Below are positions 47,660-60,640 of a DNA stretch of 64,000 bases, in pieces; within the stretch, counting starts at the first letter, position 1; every line of letters begins with the position of its first letter. Made by a program: the position numbers and the translations under genes. This stretch comes from Echinococcus granulosus (taxonomy: Eukaryota > Platyhelminthes > Cestoda > Cyclophyllidea > Taeniidae), in the NCBI RefSeq assembly GCF_000524195.1, contig NW_020170423.1, positions 448,332 to 512,331 of the forward strand, given 5' to 3'. The notes beneath the pieces are model-generated. The model did not search any database, had not been told where the DNA came from, and saw only the letters and a program-made list of their open reading frames with translations.

Positions 47660-49052
47660 TGTTTCAAAGTTAGATCAGGATCGCAGTCGTTAATTGGTAT
47701 GTCTAAGGTTTATTTGTTTTGCGTATTCTATCTGTAGTAGAGTCTTCGGTGAATGTTGTCGTTTCTCTTTTTAGGTATTTCTGGGGTTAAACGTGGTGCA
47801 ATGCTACTGTTCAATTTTTTATACGCACTGCTTTTATCGTATTTGGACAATATTATTTAAATCGATGCAAAGTTATTTTCACAATTATATATTTTTCCAC
47901 GATTTCTCATTTACTGGCGAAGTCATTATTCTGAAGATTCTTATGCAATTTGGCTCTTCTTGCATCTTTGTGTACATTAGAGGGTTTAGTTTTATATCTG
48001 CGTCTCACTGTTGTTAATTTCAGAAGGGTCTTTGTGGTTCTAAAGTTTTTTTTTTGTATGCGTTGATCTTTCGATGAATTTATGCCTCACTCTTCCAAAT
48101 GGTGATTCCTGTGCCGTACAAGCTTAAAAATAGGTTGCAGATGTTCTGAAACATTCTTATTTCTGCATATTATCTCCTGTGATGTGTTTGACAGTCTGCG
48201 AATATTCCTTCCCCTGGAAGATGTCAACGTGGTATGTTCAAAAGTTCAACCTACCGAAAGGATCGGCTTTTGTAAATGGGTTTGATTTTTGCCTCCACTG
48301 GGTTTTTACCACTGCAACGGAATTTGGTTGATTGTACTGTGTGGTTATTAGCTGGACTGAGATGTTTCAGATTTGGAAATCGTTGTTTCGCTAGGCTTAC
48401 GCTCTTTTACCGTTTCGATCAGATCAATGTTTTTTTTTCCTAATAATGATTTCTGCGATCTCTCCTTCATATTCCGTTATGCTTCACATTTGATTTTGGT
48501 TTCAAATCTCGAAGCCCCTACTGTATGTTTAACACGTTCACCATCGGGAAATTCGACCCCTACAGCTTAGAGATTGTGTTATTTTCGTGACATTAATACC
48601 TGCATTGCCTCCCTAACCAGTTCGGACAGCCATGCTGAGGACGTCCCCTTTAAGCTTATCCCGTTTACTCGCGATGAGATTCGGTGCTCCCGATTGTCGT
48701 AACTAAGACAAATACGAACAAATCCCACCCGTTTTAAGTGTTTCAGACGTGTTAAAGACCTATAAGCAGTGATAATCACCGGCAGTAGTCATGCGGCTTC
48801 GACCCTCAACTACCCATCCCCCTCTGAAATGCTCGAATTCCTAGCTCATAACTTTTATTCCACAATGGAGAACTCCCTGTAGTCCATAAGTAGCATTGTA
48901 TTTTCAAATCTCCGGTTCTTTATCCAAAGGGTCGCTCTCGAAAGGGGAGATTTGGAGGAGGTGGGGAGAAACAACATAGCTTCTATCTCATCTAGGTCGA
49001 AATAACAACTGGTCCTATTCAACGGTAGGGTAGGACGGTGATCTTTAATGTC
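47660..49052. other. Intergenic region between converging genes
   Basis: T-rich plus strand at 47.7-48.5 kb, as expected for a 3' flank or intron of the plus-strand gene. No further exon with matching phase was identified. The right end is the 3' UTR of the potassium channel. Confidence 0.55.
48854..48859 (-). promoter_or_regulatory. Candidate poly(A) signal of the potassium-channel gene
   Basis: Minus-strand AATAAA about 194 nt beyond the stop codon at 49053-49055. Confidence 0.4.
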
Positions 49053-52000
49053 CTAGTGATAGTTCGGCGTGGTGCTGTTGGCCAGTGCACTCGCAGCAAA
49101 TCTGCCACTCGCTCCAAGAGCATACCGCGACTGCATTTGGTTGCCACTTCCAACCTGCGAGGCGCCAACGACATCGGTAGCACTGCCGCCAATGCGCTCT
49201 AGCTGTGCCTCGGTGAGCTGAATGAGGCGAGTGAAGAAGAGGTTCATGAGGGCAAGACCCACAAAGATGTAGGCCAGCGAAGCGAGGTTAAGGAAGACAT
49301 CAGAGGAGGGCACAATATCTCCCAGTCCGATGGAGGTGATACTGATGAAGGCAAAGTAGACTGCGTCAAGAGGACTCCATGCTGAGGCGGTCTCACCGAT
49401 CCCCCAACAGTAGACCACGCCGCTGAAGATTGCATATATCACGAGCAGTCCGAAACTTGTGATGAGCTGGAGGCAAGGGATTAAGTTCTAGTCAGGGGGC
49501 ATCTCAAAACTCTTTCAAGCTAAGCGCCACTGTGACAACTTTTTAGCACTAGCCTTAATGCACGATACGGGTATAAAAAAGTAAATCGGTAGGAAATTGC
49601 CTTTTCGGGGACACAACTGCTGTGCGTTTCGTCTCAGGGTCTCGTTAGCTGTCTCCGCTGGACAATCGTGTCAGCTAGAAGAACTACGTCATCAACCTGG
49701 AAGCTATGCAACTCTGGTCCAGTTCAGGGAAATACTCTTTCAACCATCGTTACCTTACTTATCACGACCTAAAATAGGGTCGTAGGGATATCCCTCATTA
49801 GGAGCAGGTCATTCGGGGTCTTCTGATACTTTTATCAGTAGGGAGTGTTTCAAGGCGTGAGAGGAAAGTAAGATACGGCGGGCAGACCTGATTACGCGTT
49901 CTCACGCAGTCATTGGCTGGCGTGAAGATTCACTCTCATCCTCCGCTTCTAGGTAATGCTTTATTATCGCCCTAGCGCCTTGAATTTTGGCTCCACGGTC
50001 GGCATAAACGACTCCGGGGCATCCTCGTCTTGTGACGAGAACGCTGTTGTCAAAGAGTCAATATCTAGGGCATGGACTGCTTCCGAGTATACTGACCTCC
50101 GTCTCCCTGCTACGTCCAAGTAATCTACACGTGTAGCAGTCAACAGGGGATTCAAGTGTCTTTCCGGAAGTGGTGGTCCAATCTAACTCCTGGACTGGAA
50201 GTACGAACACCCGCAGTGAAGGCATTCATGGAGTAGGCTCTTTTAATTGTACAGCGACCACGAATAATCCAATACCCTTTTCTCAAAGATGCAAACATGT
50301 GGCGAGCTCCAGCGCACCCATTTGCCTTATGGGAACGTTTGACATGCAGACTTGTGCTTCTTTCATCTGCAAGGGCAGTCTAATTACATTCATTTTATCC
50401 CCTCTAAATTCACCGCGGCTGGAATGGGACCTCAAACTAACAACAGATGCAGCAGAATGATGCCTGATTGTGCTTTTTCCAACTTACTGAAAAGTCGAAA
50501 TCCGTTCCTGCTCGGTGGTAGGCATCGCGTAGACCGATAGGAATGCCACTGGTGTCAAGGGTCATCAAATAGATGGCCTTGAGGAGGCGGGCTATTGCCT
50601 TGGATATTCGGTTGATCACCATGGAGCACAGAGGAATTGCAATCAGCCCATAGCATACGGTAACAATTCTCCCAGTGGTTGTGCTTGGAAACACGTTGCC
50701 ATATCCTTGGAAAAGTAAACAAATCCAAAAGGAAATTCCTGATTTTCGTTTCTATAGCACAATGTTAGGTCGGAGCCAAAAAAAACGCAATTACCAATTT
50801 TAGGTTGAACCCATTTGCACATCTTTTTTTTTTCTAGGCTCCAAAGGTCTAACAGTTGCAAGATGTAGTGCAACTAGTTAAAATAAGCTAATAGGGACGC
50901 ATGTCACATATTCGTGACGCCAAGGTCAGGCAGGCAAATCGAGACGTCGTATACAGGTGACACTGAGCAAATCACCCTTACTTTGGAAGTTAATTTGATT
51001 TGAATAGTTCTATTCATGCTGTCTTAAGAAAATCTTGTAAATCGGATGACTAATGCCTGAAAAGTACCTTCCCATGCTGGTAACCACCGCGGTTCGTACG
51101 GCAGCACTATACTACTTTTAAGCACCAGTAGTACCTATTGTAGTGAAGAGTGTAATGCAGTAGTAGAGGCTGCCCCAAAAACTCCACGACGGAGGCTTGA
51201 TCTCGGCGCCCAACTCGTCGTTTCCGGCCTTCCAGGCCTGCAGTAGCTTATTGCGGTATTTGTCCACTTGAGCAACCAGCTTCGACCAATCGGCGTCATC
51301 GCCCTCGTCGGCGAGTTCTTGAGCCAAAACGAAGATCCTTTGACGGGCCTTGAAATACGAAGAAGAAGGAATGTACTTTAATGCAATTTAAACCTGAAAG
51401 TAGTTTTGAATACCGAACACTTAAACCGGCTGCTTGGGGGTGAGTTTGTTTAGATGATTCCAGTGCTTAGCAGGTCACACATTCATGATTTCTAACTGGT
51501 AGAAATAGGACTTAGATTTTTACAAAGCTTTCTTATTTGTTCTAGCGAACTTTCGGTAGGGATATTTTTGAACATCCTAAAATGTGTAGCCAACCACGCG
51601 ATCTCCTTAAACCTTGGTATTTGTACCTCCTCGTATCGGCGTGGCAGCTTAGCTTTACTACAAATTTGGGCAAGACTCGGGAGGCTACAGCATGTTGCTG
51701 CGGTGAAAAAAGCCAATTAACCTCACTATTTTTGACCAAAAAGACGTTAGCGATATTTCCTTTACTTCCATCTTTATGATGGGATAATAAATTTGAGGCT
51801 GCAGACAGGCCAGCAAGTATCTAAGGTGTGGTAAACATAAAAGCGAATAAAACATGAATTGGAATAGAATTTCATTTATAAATGGGATGAAGTTTTCCGT
51901 GCAATTTGTGTGCACAATGTTTTCATAATTTAACTTTCCACTTAGTTCGCATACTCAATTTTTTACATTAGGCGTGAACAAAGATATAGGTAAGTGACGT

Positions 52001-55000
52001 TGTTTTGGGCTTTATAAATATTTTGGTTCACGTTTGATGGTAGCTGATGTAAATGGAATGTATGTAATATCTTCTAAACTGAATATGCAGCACCTATGTC
52101 ATTATTGCTATGCGGCATGCAAACTCGTGACAGCAAAAGCTCTTCTTTAAATTGCTATAATAATTTACTCACTGCATATCTCAGCAAAAACCGGCTTGAC
52201 CTCAGTTATTGTTTTGTACCTTCGAAGAGGTTATATAATGCAACCGAATAAGTTTGCGCCCTATTCAAGATTGGGTGGGGCATTAAAGTCTTATTTTGGC
52301 TTAGCTTGACCAAAACATCAAACCTATTCATCTCCGTTTCGACCTTGGGTTTATTTCCTAACCGTCTATTTCGTATCTCGTATAATTACTGTATACCCAG
52401 TAAAGGCGATGAAAATAACGAACAAATACCCCAGTCGGTATTACCACTCAAGCCTGCCTACCTACCTATCAGGCAAGTCCCCTTAAGGCAAGCTTATTCA
52501 AGAGAATTTGGTAGGGGATCTTGTGTTGTCTGGTATGAATACGAATGAGACCGTCTTTATGCTCACTAGTAGTACCACTTCAGAAGGAAAAGAAGGTCTT
52601 CCTCCATGCTCTCTGCAGTCCACTGCACACATACCCACGCACAAAGCATCTCAGGTCTCGAAGGCCTGGATTCCCGCGTACTTTAGAAGTGAAGAATAGA
52701 CATGTTTCTTTCGCTTAACCTTGTAACGCGAAAGTCATTTCTCAGCAGTAGTCAACCAGTCTGTCACTAGGTCAGCCTTGAAGTCAATTATCATCTGCTA
52801 AATAATCCACGAGCATTTTCCGCTACTTCTCCTTCTCGACTGATTTAAGGGTAGATCAGTTGTTGCAGTGCCCGCGTCAAATGCAACTGAAAGTTGTTCT
52901 TCATGCAGCATTTTATTCACGAAAAGAGCTCTCTTAGAAAGTGATGAAAATAGTTTTGAGAGATATATCAATAACATTGAATTATTTAAAATACTTTATT
53001 CTAAACTGTGGATCATGCAATTGCATACTCCACTTTCGCCAAAGTCCATGCATATTTCACGAGTTAAGCTTGGTTCGTGAAGCAGACGAGTCATGAAAGT
53101 TTAAAAGAGGGGGCAAGCGGTAGCGGCACAGCAAAAAAGTGCTACGGCGGTGGACAGACGCTACGCCCGCAGTATTGCAAGTCTCCACCAGCTTATCTTG
53201 TTTATGGAATAAACACTAACTTTTGCTCCATTCTCTACAAAGTATTTTATAACCACAAGCCTAGCTGAAGCGATACTAACAAACCCTGATTATACTCCGT
53301 GCTTCCAATGGGATTACATTTGCAAAATTAATGGGTGAAAAGTAAGGAGTTCTTTCGCACTTAGGTTTTCTCTTATCTCTCAAAAGTTTTCATGTCTAGA
53401 TTTTGGAGGATTCCGCAGAGAGATCTTTCGTGGTGGTGTAACCGATAAAGAAATCATGTTTAAAATCTGTTGCTCGTACCACTGGTGCAACGGTAATCTC
53501 TCACTAGCTTAAGTACATAATGAGGAAAGAACGTGGAACGAGGCAAATAAAGAAGCTGAATAGGGACTCTATTTATTCAACTCGTTGTTTGTTGTGGCTA
53601 ATCAAACAGAGGGGGTGCAATACTGGCAAAGCGCTTACCCTTCGGTTAGGCTAAGCATGAGGAAGAGAGGCGACCATATGAGACCGTGGGTAACTCTCAG
53701 TAGAGAAACCGTCTGCTTGGGGTTTGCGTCTTCTGCGCGCTGTGGCGGATGACGATATAAGATACCGGATGCAGTAATCGGGGCTTGATACTCGTCGCTG
53801 ATGGCTAATATGCAGGTGGGTAGCGTCTGGATCATCCTCGAGCCAGCCACACACTAGGGCGTTTTGATTGGCCTCAAGGTCTGAGGTGGACACGTCTTAG
53901 CCTCACGTGAGGCCATGTTATCCCATCCTCACAATCAATCAGTGTGCTTGCATTCCAAAAGTGGATTTGTTGGTAGGACGGGCATGACAAGAAACCAAGA
54001 AACCAATATTTTGGTGACACACGACTTAAGGCAGTTAACGTAACCGGATCAGACATGCATGTCACCTAGCTGTGACGATGGACTCGGATACGAAACCTGG
54101 GGTGTCGTACATGCGCGTACGGCTCCCCTCTAGATGTCGAAAATATATCAGCGCGACATTCTTTTGTTTTAGAACCGTGGCATTTCGTGGTCTCACACCC
54201 AACGAAACTCACATCAAGTCACCGAAATAGCTGTTAAACGAGGCATTTTATCAGTGAAATGGGTCAAATATAAAGCTTTTCATAAAAAGGACTGCTAGTC
54301 TTAAACATTTTTAAGCGGGAACATGCAGAAGCCTTCCTCATATGATCACTCGTAAAGAAGGATTTTTGATTTAATGCAGTTTTCATGTCTCCTAGGGGTT
54401 TAAAGAAGCTTACACGGTCATTTAGTCTCCGTAACATCATCGCTAAGTCGAAACAGTGACTTTTGCTTCGATAAGGAGATGGAGTGCTTAACTATAGAAT
54501 ACCTTGGCAGCTTGTATCCGAGTTCTAATTTCCGCGGCTCCTTCAACTTTGTTGAAAATGTAGGCACCAGCAAGAGTGAGAATGAGGAGGCAGATGCTCA
54601 AACCTGCTGTCGAATTTAGCAGTTGGCCTAAAACAGTGTGCAGCACAGGTAGGTTAGCATTAATAAAGCGGGGCGGGTAGAGAAAATACAATTATCATTC
54701 AATGAGAAGTAATTTCTGGCACTTCTCAAACACGGCCTCATATGACTTCCAGTTGTCGCGCCATTTTTAGTTAAACGCTGCTGCAGATATTAAATTTTAG
54801 CATTTTTACTGCCAAGTACACCACAGATTAAGCATCACCTCCCAAAACCTTTTGCACATGGAGAGGTGAGATTCTTTTGCTGTCGAATGACTGCCTGTGT
54901 AATAAAAACGAAAGATTTATCTGTCTCATTTTTCTTTTAGTGGGTGTCAGACCTCTTACTATGTAGGGTAGAAGGAATCTGATCCCTGTGGACACATGCA

Positions 55001-57267
55001 GTACGTAATCCGTTAAAATGTTAAATGTCAACTAGTTTATAGTCATGATCATAAAAAACTGACGTGTTTCCTTCTTCCAATCATCAAATTTATTGCCTTA
55101 AAGTATCAAATAGCTTCAAGGTAAGAGGCCCTCTTAGGTTTACAAAGTTACAACCACACATTTGTTGGGGTCTTCAAAAAAGCTTTTTAGGTTAATTCGT
55201 AGTAAAAGCCCTACAACTTTTAATAGAAGTCCTTAAAATTGGAAAACGCCATACAACGACACCATTTGCAGGGTAACTGCTTTAGTTTGTAAAAACGTGT
55301 TTTTAGGTATTTGCCATCTAAACTGATAGGATACTTCGCTTCTAGGAGTAATAAAAAACATGCCCTCAGTGTACTACTGATTCGGAATCTGCAAAAAAGA
55401 CAATATGATTACTGATCTACCATAAAATTGGGCCTGCAACGTGTTGAATATTCTTTCCAAACCAAAAATCAACTGCATTTTAGTCCAGACCAAAGCTCTG
55501 TGAAGCCTGTCGAACCTGCTTTAGTAGTCATTGGCATCTATTTTGTAAATTAGAGGTTCATAATGTTTAACATAGAAAATAGTTTGCCCTGAAATATTTC
55601 CGTTGAAGCGAGCAGGATTGGCCCTCTAAAGCTTTTCCTATTTTATAAACTTAGCCGAAGCACTACCTAGTTGGTGCCGGGCTCACGAATAAATGAACGA
55701 ATGCGCAAAATAGAGCTAAACGTTAATGAGGTAGAGGCGAAGGAATTTTGCCTGGCCAAACATGCCTTTCTGTAACTCCATGTAGTTATGCCTGCACATA
55801 GAAGCTATTTTTGCGTAATAACAAATGAGCGGGCGAACATGACGTGGGGCATCTCCTACTTCTGACTAGTCTCTAACAGATGAGTGGTTGCTTAATATTC
55901 AGCTGTCTAGAAGAAAAATGGTTGGACTCTCTAAAAACACTCATTTTCGCCCATTTCTTCAATCACACCGATTAGACCCTTCAGGAAGAACTAAGTTTAT
56001 CCAGTTGTATCTTTATAAACAAGATCAGAAGGTCTTTGGAAGGTTTAAAATTTTAAGTAGTGGCACGACTCAGCTGTGACTGTTGAAAATGGTAGTACAC
56101 ACAAATTCTTACATCATTGTAAATCCGTTACAGCGCAGCATAACGCAAAGTAGATTTGCAAAACAAAGTTTTGGGTCATATTATCGTGGCATGAATAAAA
56201 TGCCTCCTATTCAAACATCCCATATTTAAAATGATTTTTTTCCTGAAGTTTATAGGATTTAATTAATTTGTCCTGACATTATGGCCAATCGGGTGCGAAA
56301 CATAAGAGTGGTATTGAGATTCAAGATACCATTCGAGAAAGAAAACCATATTATTATATAATGGAGAAGTAATCTAAAGAATCCAAGGCAAATCAAGTTA
56401 ATGTTTTACTTATAAAAGTAGACCTAGGTAACAAATGAACAGGCTTATGCGATGCGATATCAAGCTTGTTACTTCAAAACTCTACCTGTACTTCTTTTAA
56501 TTCGCTGTACAACAAAAAACAAAATAAATTATAGAGCATTAGTCAAGGAAAAGTATGATCTGTGCTCCTTGTAAATCTGAATAATTTGTTATTATATTTT
56601 GGAGCCATCGTTTCGTTTCATGAATGTTTTTACTCTGGTGAACTTTCGTGTTATGCGGTAGTAAATGCTTTATTTCACTTCCTTAAAGTATCACGTGCTA
56701 TTTTTAAATATCATTAAATGAGAGATTTTTATTCTGTCTGCCACTATCTACAGTCAGGGGTGCTACAGGCCGCCACCTTTGTCGATTTTACCATCCTGGA
56801 AAAAAATGTTTTTTATTAGCATTATCTTAGCAGTCCAGATGCAATATTATGACGTCATTCACTAGCAAGGTGAAAACACGAGGACGGCTTCCATTTGTTA
56901 AATAATCTGTGACACAACCTCAGGAGCTATTGTGGGGCAAGAGAAGGGGGCTGGCTAAGAAGAGGCAACTTACCAAGACGGCCCATGTTCGAAAAGGTGT
57001 TTAATTAATCCCCCTGGTGGACCAGATGCGGCGGTTCATCTATCCCGCTGTGCACATACCCACACTTGGGGAGGGAGTGTCAGTCAAACCCCCCACCAAC
57101 GCCGCGTGCACAGCATCCGATCAATAGGTATTCTCGCCCTCCTATTGGCTGACTTGCCTCGTTGTCATAACTACTGCTGGGCGTTTCATTTGAATCGAAG
57201 GTGTGAACGAACGTGTGGCTATTCCGCCGGTTTGGGGCAGCACAAAGCAGCTTATCAGTCTCTGACA
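49053..57267 (-). CDS. Two-pore-domain potassium channel (K2P/TWIK-like), 6 exons
   Basis: K2P subunits dimerise to make background (leak) K+ channels that set resting membrane potential. Exons 5' to 3': 57267 or 57261 to 57097 (N-terminal, less certain), 54627-54503 (M1), 51348-51135 (M1-P1 loop and pore helix), 50705-50488 (filter and M2), 50182-49997 (cytosolic loop), 49466-49053 (M3-P2-M4 and tail). Every join keeps phase. About 442 residues. M1 GLSICLLILTLAGAYIF; extracellular cap region with charged helix (DKYRNKLLQAWKAGNDE); P1 filter TTIGYG, split by the intron after the first Gly base; M2 RIVTVCYGLIAIPLCSMVI; loop of about 90 residues with RRRS and Asp/Glu-rich stretches; M3 LITSFGLLVIYAIFSGVV; P2 filter TSIGLG; M4 LNLASLAYIFVGLALMNLFF; tail of about 55 residues. 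GYG in P1 and GLG in P2 are typical of the family. The donor GTGGAG at 49996 is weak. Subfamily not assignable. The start codon was not fixed. Confidence 0.92.
49467..49996 (-). other. Potassium-channel intron 5
   Basis: Phase-0 intron between SFMPT and LITSFG. If the weak donor is not used, the frame stops 8 codons later (TAA at 49969-49971). Nothing else recognised. Confidence 0.6.
51349..54502 (-). other. Potassium-channel intron 2, 3.2 kb
   Basis: Phase-0 intron between IQAAK (donor GTATTC) and ARQRIF (acceptor ATTTCAAG). No nested gene supported. A GC-richer stretch at about 53.6-54.1 kb may be an unrelated old repeat. Confidence 0.65.
54628..57096 (-). other. Potassium-channel intron 1, 2.5 kb
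   Basis: From donor GTGGGG at 57096 to acceptor CTGTTTTAG at 54628, phase 1. AT-rich; no recognisable content. Confidence 0.5.
57097..57267 (-). CDS. Probable N-terminal exon of the potassium channel
   Basis: Frame reads SETDKLLCAAPNRRNS...EASQPIGGREYLLIGCCARGV and ends in a phase-1 donor (G|GTGGGG) that fits the phase of the M1 exon at 54627 exactly. Polar composition suits the cytosolic N terminus that precedes M1 in K2P channels. The frame is closed by TAA upstream at 57269-57271, and there is no ATG. So an upstream exon must supply the start, through an acceptor at AAG|TG (57267; a split A|TG start is possible) or at TCAG|AG (57261). Assignment rests on phase and position only. Confidence 0.5.
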
Positions 57268-58319
57268 CTTAAATGGGACGTCAATCCGAAGCTACTTGGG
57301 ACTCAACGAGTGGTGGAAATCTCCGGATCGGATATCTTAGAAGCTGATCGTAAAAATCCACTGAATTAGTGTAATTATAGCTCCCAGATTCTAGGCAAAA
57401 AATCGACCACTGCAGCCTCAGACCAAGAAGATTTTGCATTTATCCTATTGTTGTCCACTCAAGCAGTCTGCTTGCAGCGCGATTAATGCATCCAGTCATC
57501 ATCAACCTGGTGAAGACCAAATGTGTGTGACACTGATGGCAGACGTACAGAATTCTAAGGTCTATGTATCAATGGGATAGGAGGAATTTATGCTTTAGTT
57601 TCTACAGCCAAATATTATTTTCGACCAAACAATCCCTTTTTTTAAGCTATAATTCTTTGTTTGTATGTTTAAAAGTCATAGGGCATCGCTGCGTTACGCT
57701 TTCAGCGTTTCTCCCCTACACCTCCGCATTCGTACCCTTTGAACGAGCAGATTAGTTAGATGAGGACAATTTTTATTGACTAGGAGTTGTAAAAGTGTAC
57801 ACGGAATCGTAGTTGCATGGGGTCAGGGGGCGTTTCCACCTGCAAGGGTCAAGGACCTCAGCTGAGTCACGAGGTTGGGGATTGCCAATATATTTAAACA
57901 AACGCGCATTTCCGCTGCTCTCAAACATGTAAGTCACTAATTTGGAAAAGACTAGACCGTCCCATCTTCAGTGTAATTATAAGTATCTTCGCCATTTTAA
58001 AAGCAACGCAGATGGTGTAAGCACTGTAGCTCGTTGAATGAGAAATGTGGCCAAATCTGCTGAGGAAGAGCCTCGTCTAGCTTGTTTTGAAGCACCATTT
58101 TGGCTGACTTTTATACAGAACAGCTTAATTTTTGACACTGGTACAAAAGACCATCTCTCGTGGATGCTTTTGATATTTATTCTTGTCTGGTACATAACCG
58201 ACGGAAATGATCAAAGGCGTGGCATTTGCACTGTCTTTTTCAAATTTTATTTTATCTCCTAGTTTTATCCTTTTCGCAGCAAATTTTTTCACCCTATCTA
58301 TCATTCCGGATGGGCAAAG

Positions 58320-60640
58320 GATGTAGCCCGTTTAGGATTCCCTGGAGTCGTAAGAAGGTACCGTAGTATAGCAGTAGGTATAATACTGAAGAATAGAAGA
58401 GGTGAGACTACCAGCATGACCTGGAGGCCATCCCACCAAGTGTAAGTACAGTCGCCCAAGACTTAAGTGTCCGCAAAACCAGAAGGAAGAGTTAAGCTAA
58501 AGCTTAAAGTAGTATGTGGCCCTCTCTCGCCTTTTGGTCATAGTCCCTGGCACTCCCCATGGTCTAGCTGTCGCGTCGGCCTTCACAACGTAGTCGGTGC
58601 TGTAAGGAGAAACACCCACCAAACAACAGCACCAGTAATCAAATATCTTTGCAACTGAGATGAGACTCAACCGCAAAGTCACTGAACCCTCTTGATAACT
58701 CTACTCCAAGTAGAGTTTCCATCCGTGTGGGAACCGCATTAAGAGGATGAGAGAATGGGCTGGCCATCTCCTACGTCCATCGCCAGGCAAAATAACACTG
58801 ATCCAAACGCGGAGTCATTTAGTAAAGGACGAAGTTGAATACAGTCTTTTGGGGACGTGATTTCATGTCTACTCCTCCATGCTAATTTGTTATTACTTCA
58901 GTGTTGCCCATCCAGATTTAAGTGGATTCCATCCGGCTAGTAGGGAGGTGGAGGAGGGGGCATCGCATGTTTACCTATTTGATATCTTCACACAGGCACT
59001 GTAGAAAACTCCGAAAAAAACGTTTCCAGATGGTTCATGGCTACTGTCCCTAGCTACATTTGGTAATAGTTTTCCTGCAGAAAGGAGGATTGAAGTAAAT
59101 CCCGAAAGTAGACGACATTTGCATCTCCACTGTTAGGAGTTGTCACAGATTCGCCCATTCCTAGCTCTTGCCCCTCCTCCATTACGTCATTCGGTAATAG
59201 AAGTAAGAGTGATTGTCTTTCAGGATCGGGTTTTCCTTTCACTGCCACCAATGCAGCTCCCTGAATCTTTTTTGAAGCCAAAAGAAGTCATAATACTAGG
59301 GCTGCATATGTATTGTCGATGTACAGAGCGACTGCCATGGCTCGGAGGCCACGACGCCCAGCGGAAATACAATTTGCCGAGACTTAAGTGCCCGCATAAT
59401 CAAACGAAGGGTTAAACGAAATGCCGAAACATCACAAAAGATCCGAAGACTGAAGCTCCTCTGTCTTTATATTCCCTTTGCAGTTCCTTTGAGGTTACCG
59501 CAAGACCAATCTCAATGCAACTGGGGGGGGATGGAATGACCTGTATTATTTTAAGTTTTACCCACTCTTGAGGTCACTTACAACTACGAAGTATTAATTT
59601 TAGAGGTTCACATTTGTGTGGAACTACACCTGACCCGAATTAATTAAACTATCACATTGCAACCTGCTACTCGCATGTCTCGCAATTAACCCGATGTACC
59701 TGGCTGACCTTTGTATGTGAATCACCTCGTGATAAGAGGTTACTCTACTTACGCCTCATTTAATTAGGCCTCTTGTAAGAAATATGAACTTGTGTGGTTT
59801 AAGCTAAGAGGATTTCCAAGCCAATTTTTCAAGGGCAGAGGGTAACGGCCCGAGTCTTCGGCGGAGTAGTATAAGCCAAAGTAATTTGGAAAAACAAGCG
59901 CTTTAAGTGTGTAGATGGGCCAGGAGGCCACTAGCATGTCCTGAAGGCCAGGCTGGAGGTCCGAAACCAAATTTCTTCACGTGGTTAAATACAGAGCCAA
60001 AAAAATATCAAATCACTGCATAGTTGCCTTCCTCTTCTTTTGATCGACCTCAGGCTTCGGCCATCGCGACATGGTCGGTGCTATAACACCTACCAGTCAT
60101 CGAATTTCCATGTAGCTGAGAAGGTATTTGACCCGAACGTAACTGTTCTCTCTTGTCAAAATCACCAGATCTGGGGTTCTCTCCTGTTTGGGAACTGTTC
60201 TGAGGGAAAGGGAAGCGTACTGAAACATTGGCCCCGACCCCGAGTTATTCCATAAGGGACTGAGTTTAAAATACTTTCCAAGGATCAGATCTTGCGTCTG
60301 TTCCTCCTTGCCACTTTGTTCCCACTTCCATGCTGCCTAGTTATATCTCTCTGGGGTCCATTCAGCCAGCGGAGCCGTGGAGGAGGTCTCGCGCGTTCAC
60401 TTTATCCAAGTACTGCGGACAGTCCTGAAACGAACTTTTCCAGAAGGTTCAAGGAAGCTTGTGTCGACCCCTTTAGTTGTTAATACCATTCCGACAAAAC
60501 GCTCGTCGGTGTGGAGAAACAGACAGTCCAGGAGGGCACTGGTATGTTGCAGAGAGGAAGCGCGACCCGCTGAAAGCCAATTGCTTGCGCAGTTAAGCAC
60601 AAAAAACCTGGATTTCAGCCTTAGCATCCCAATATTCAAT
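58320..60640 (-). repeat. Cluster of inverted dispersed-repeat copies
   Basis: At least three copies in the orientation of the 18-kb one. Blocks seen on the plus strand: GCATGACCTGGAGGCCATCC (58414), CAACGTAGTCGGTGCT (58587), GGAGGTGGAGGAGG (58945), TCCAGATGGTTCATGGCTAC (59025), GCCATGGCTCGGAGGCCACG (59332), GCATGTCCTGAAGGCCAGGC (59934), CGACATGGTCGGTGCT (60067) and GGAGGAGGTCTCGCG (60379). Block spacing differs between copies, indicating internal deletions. No conserved coding frame. Confidence 0.55.
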
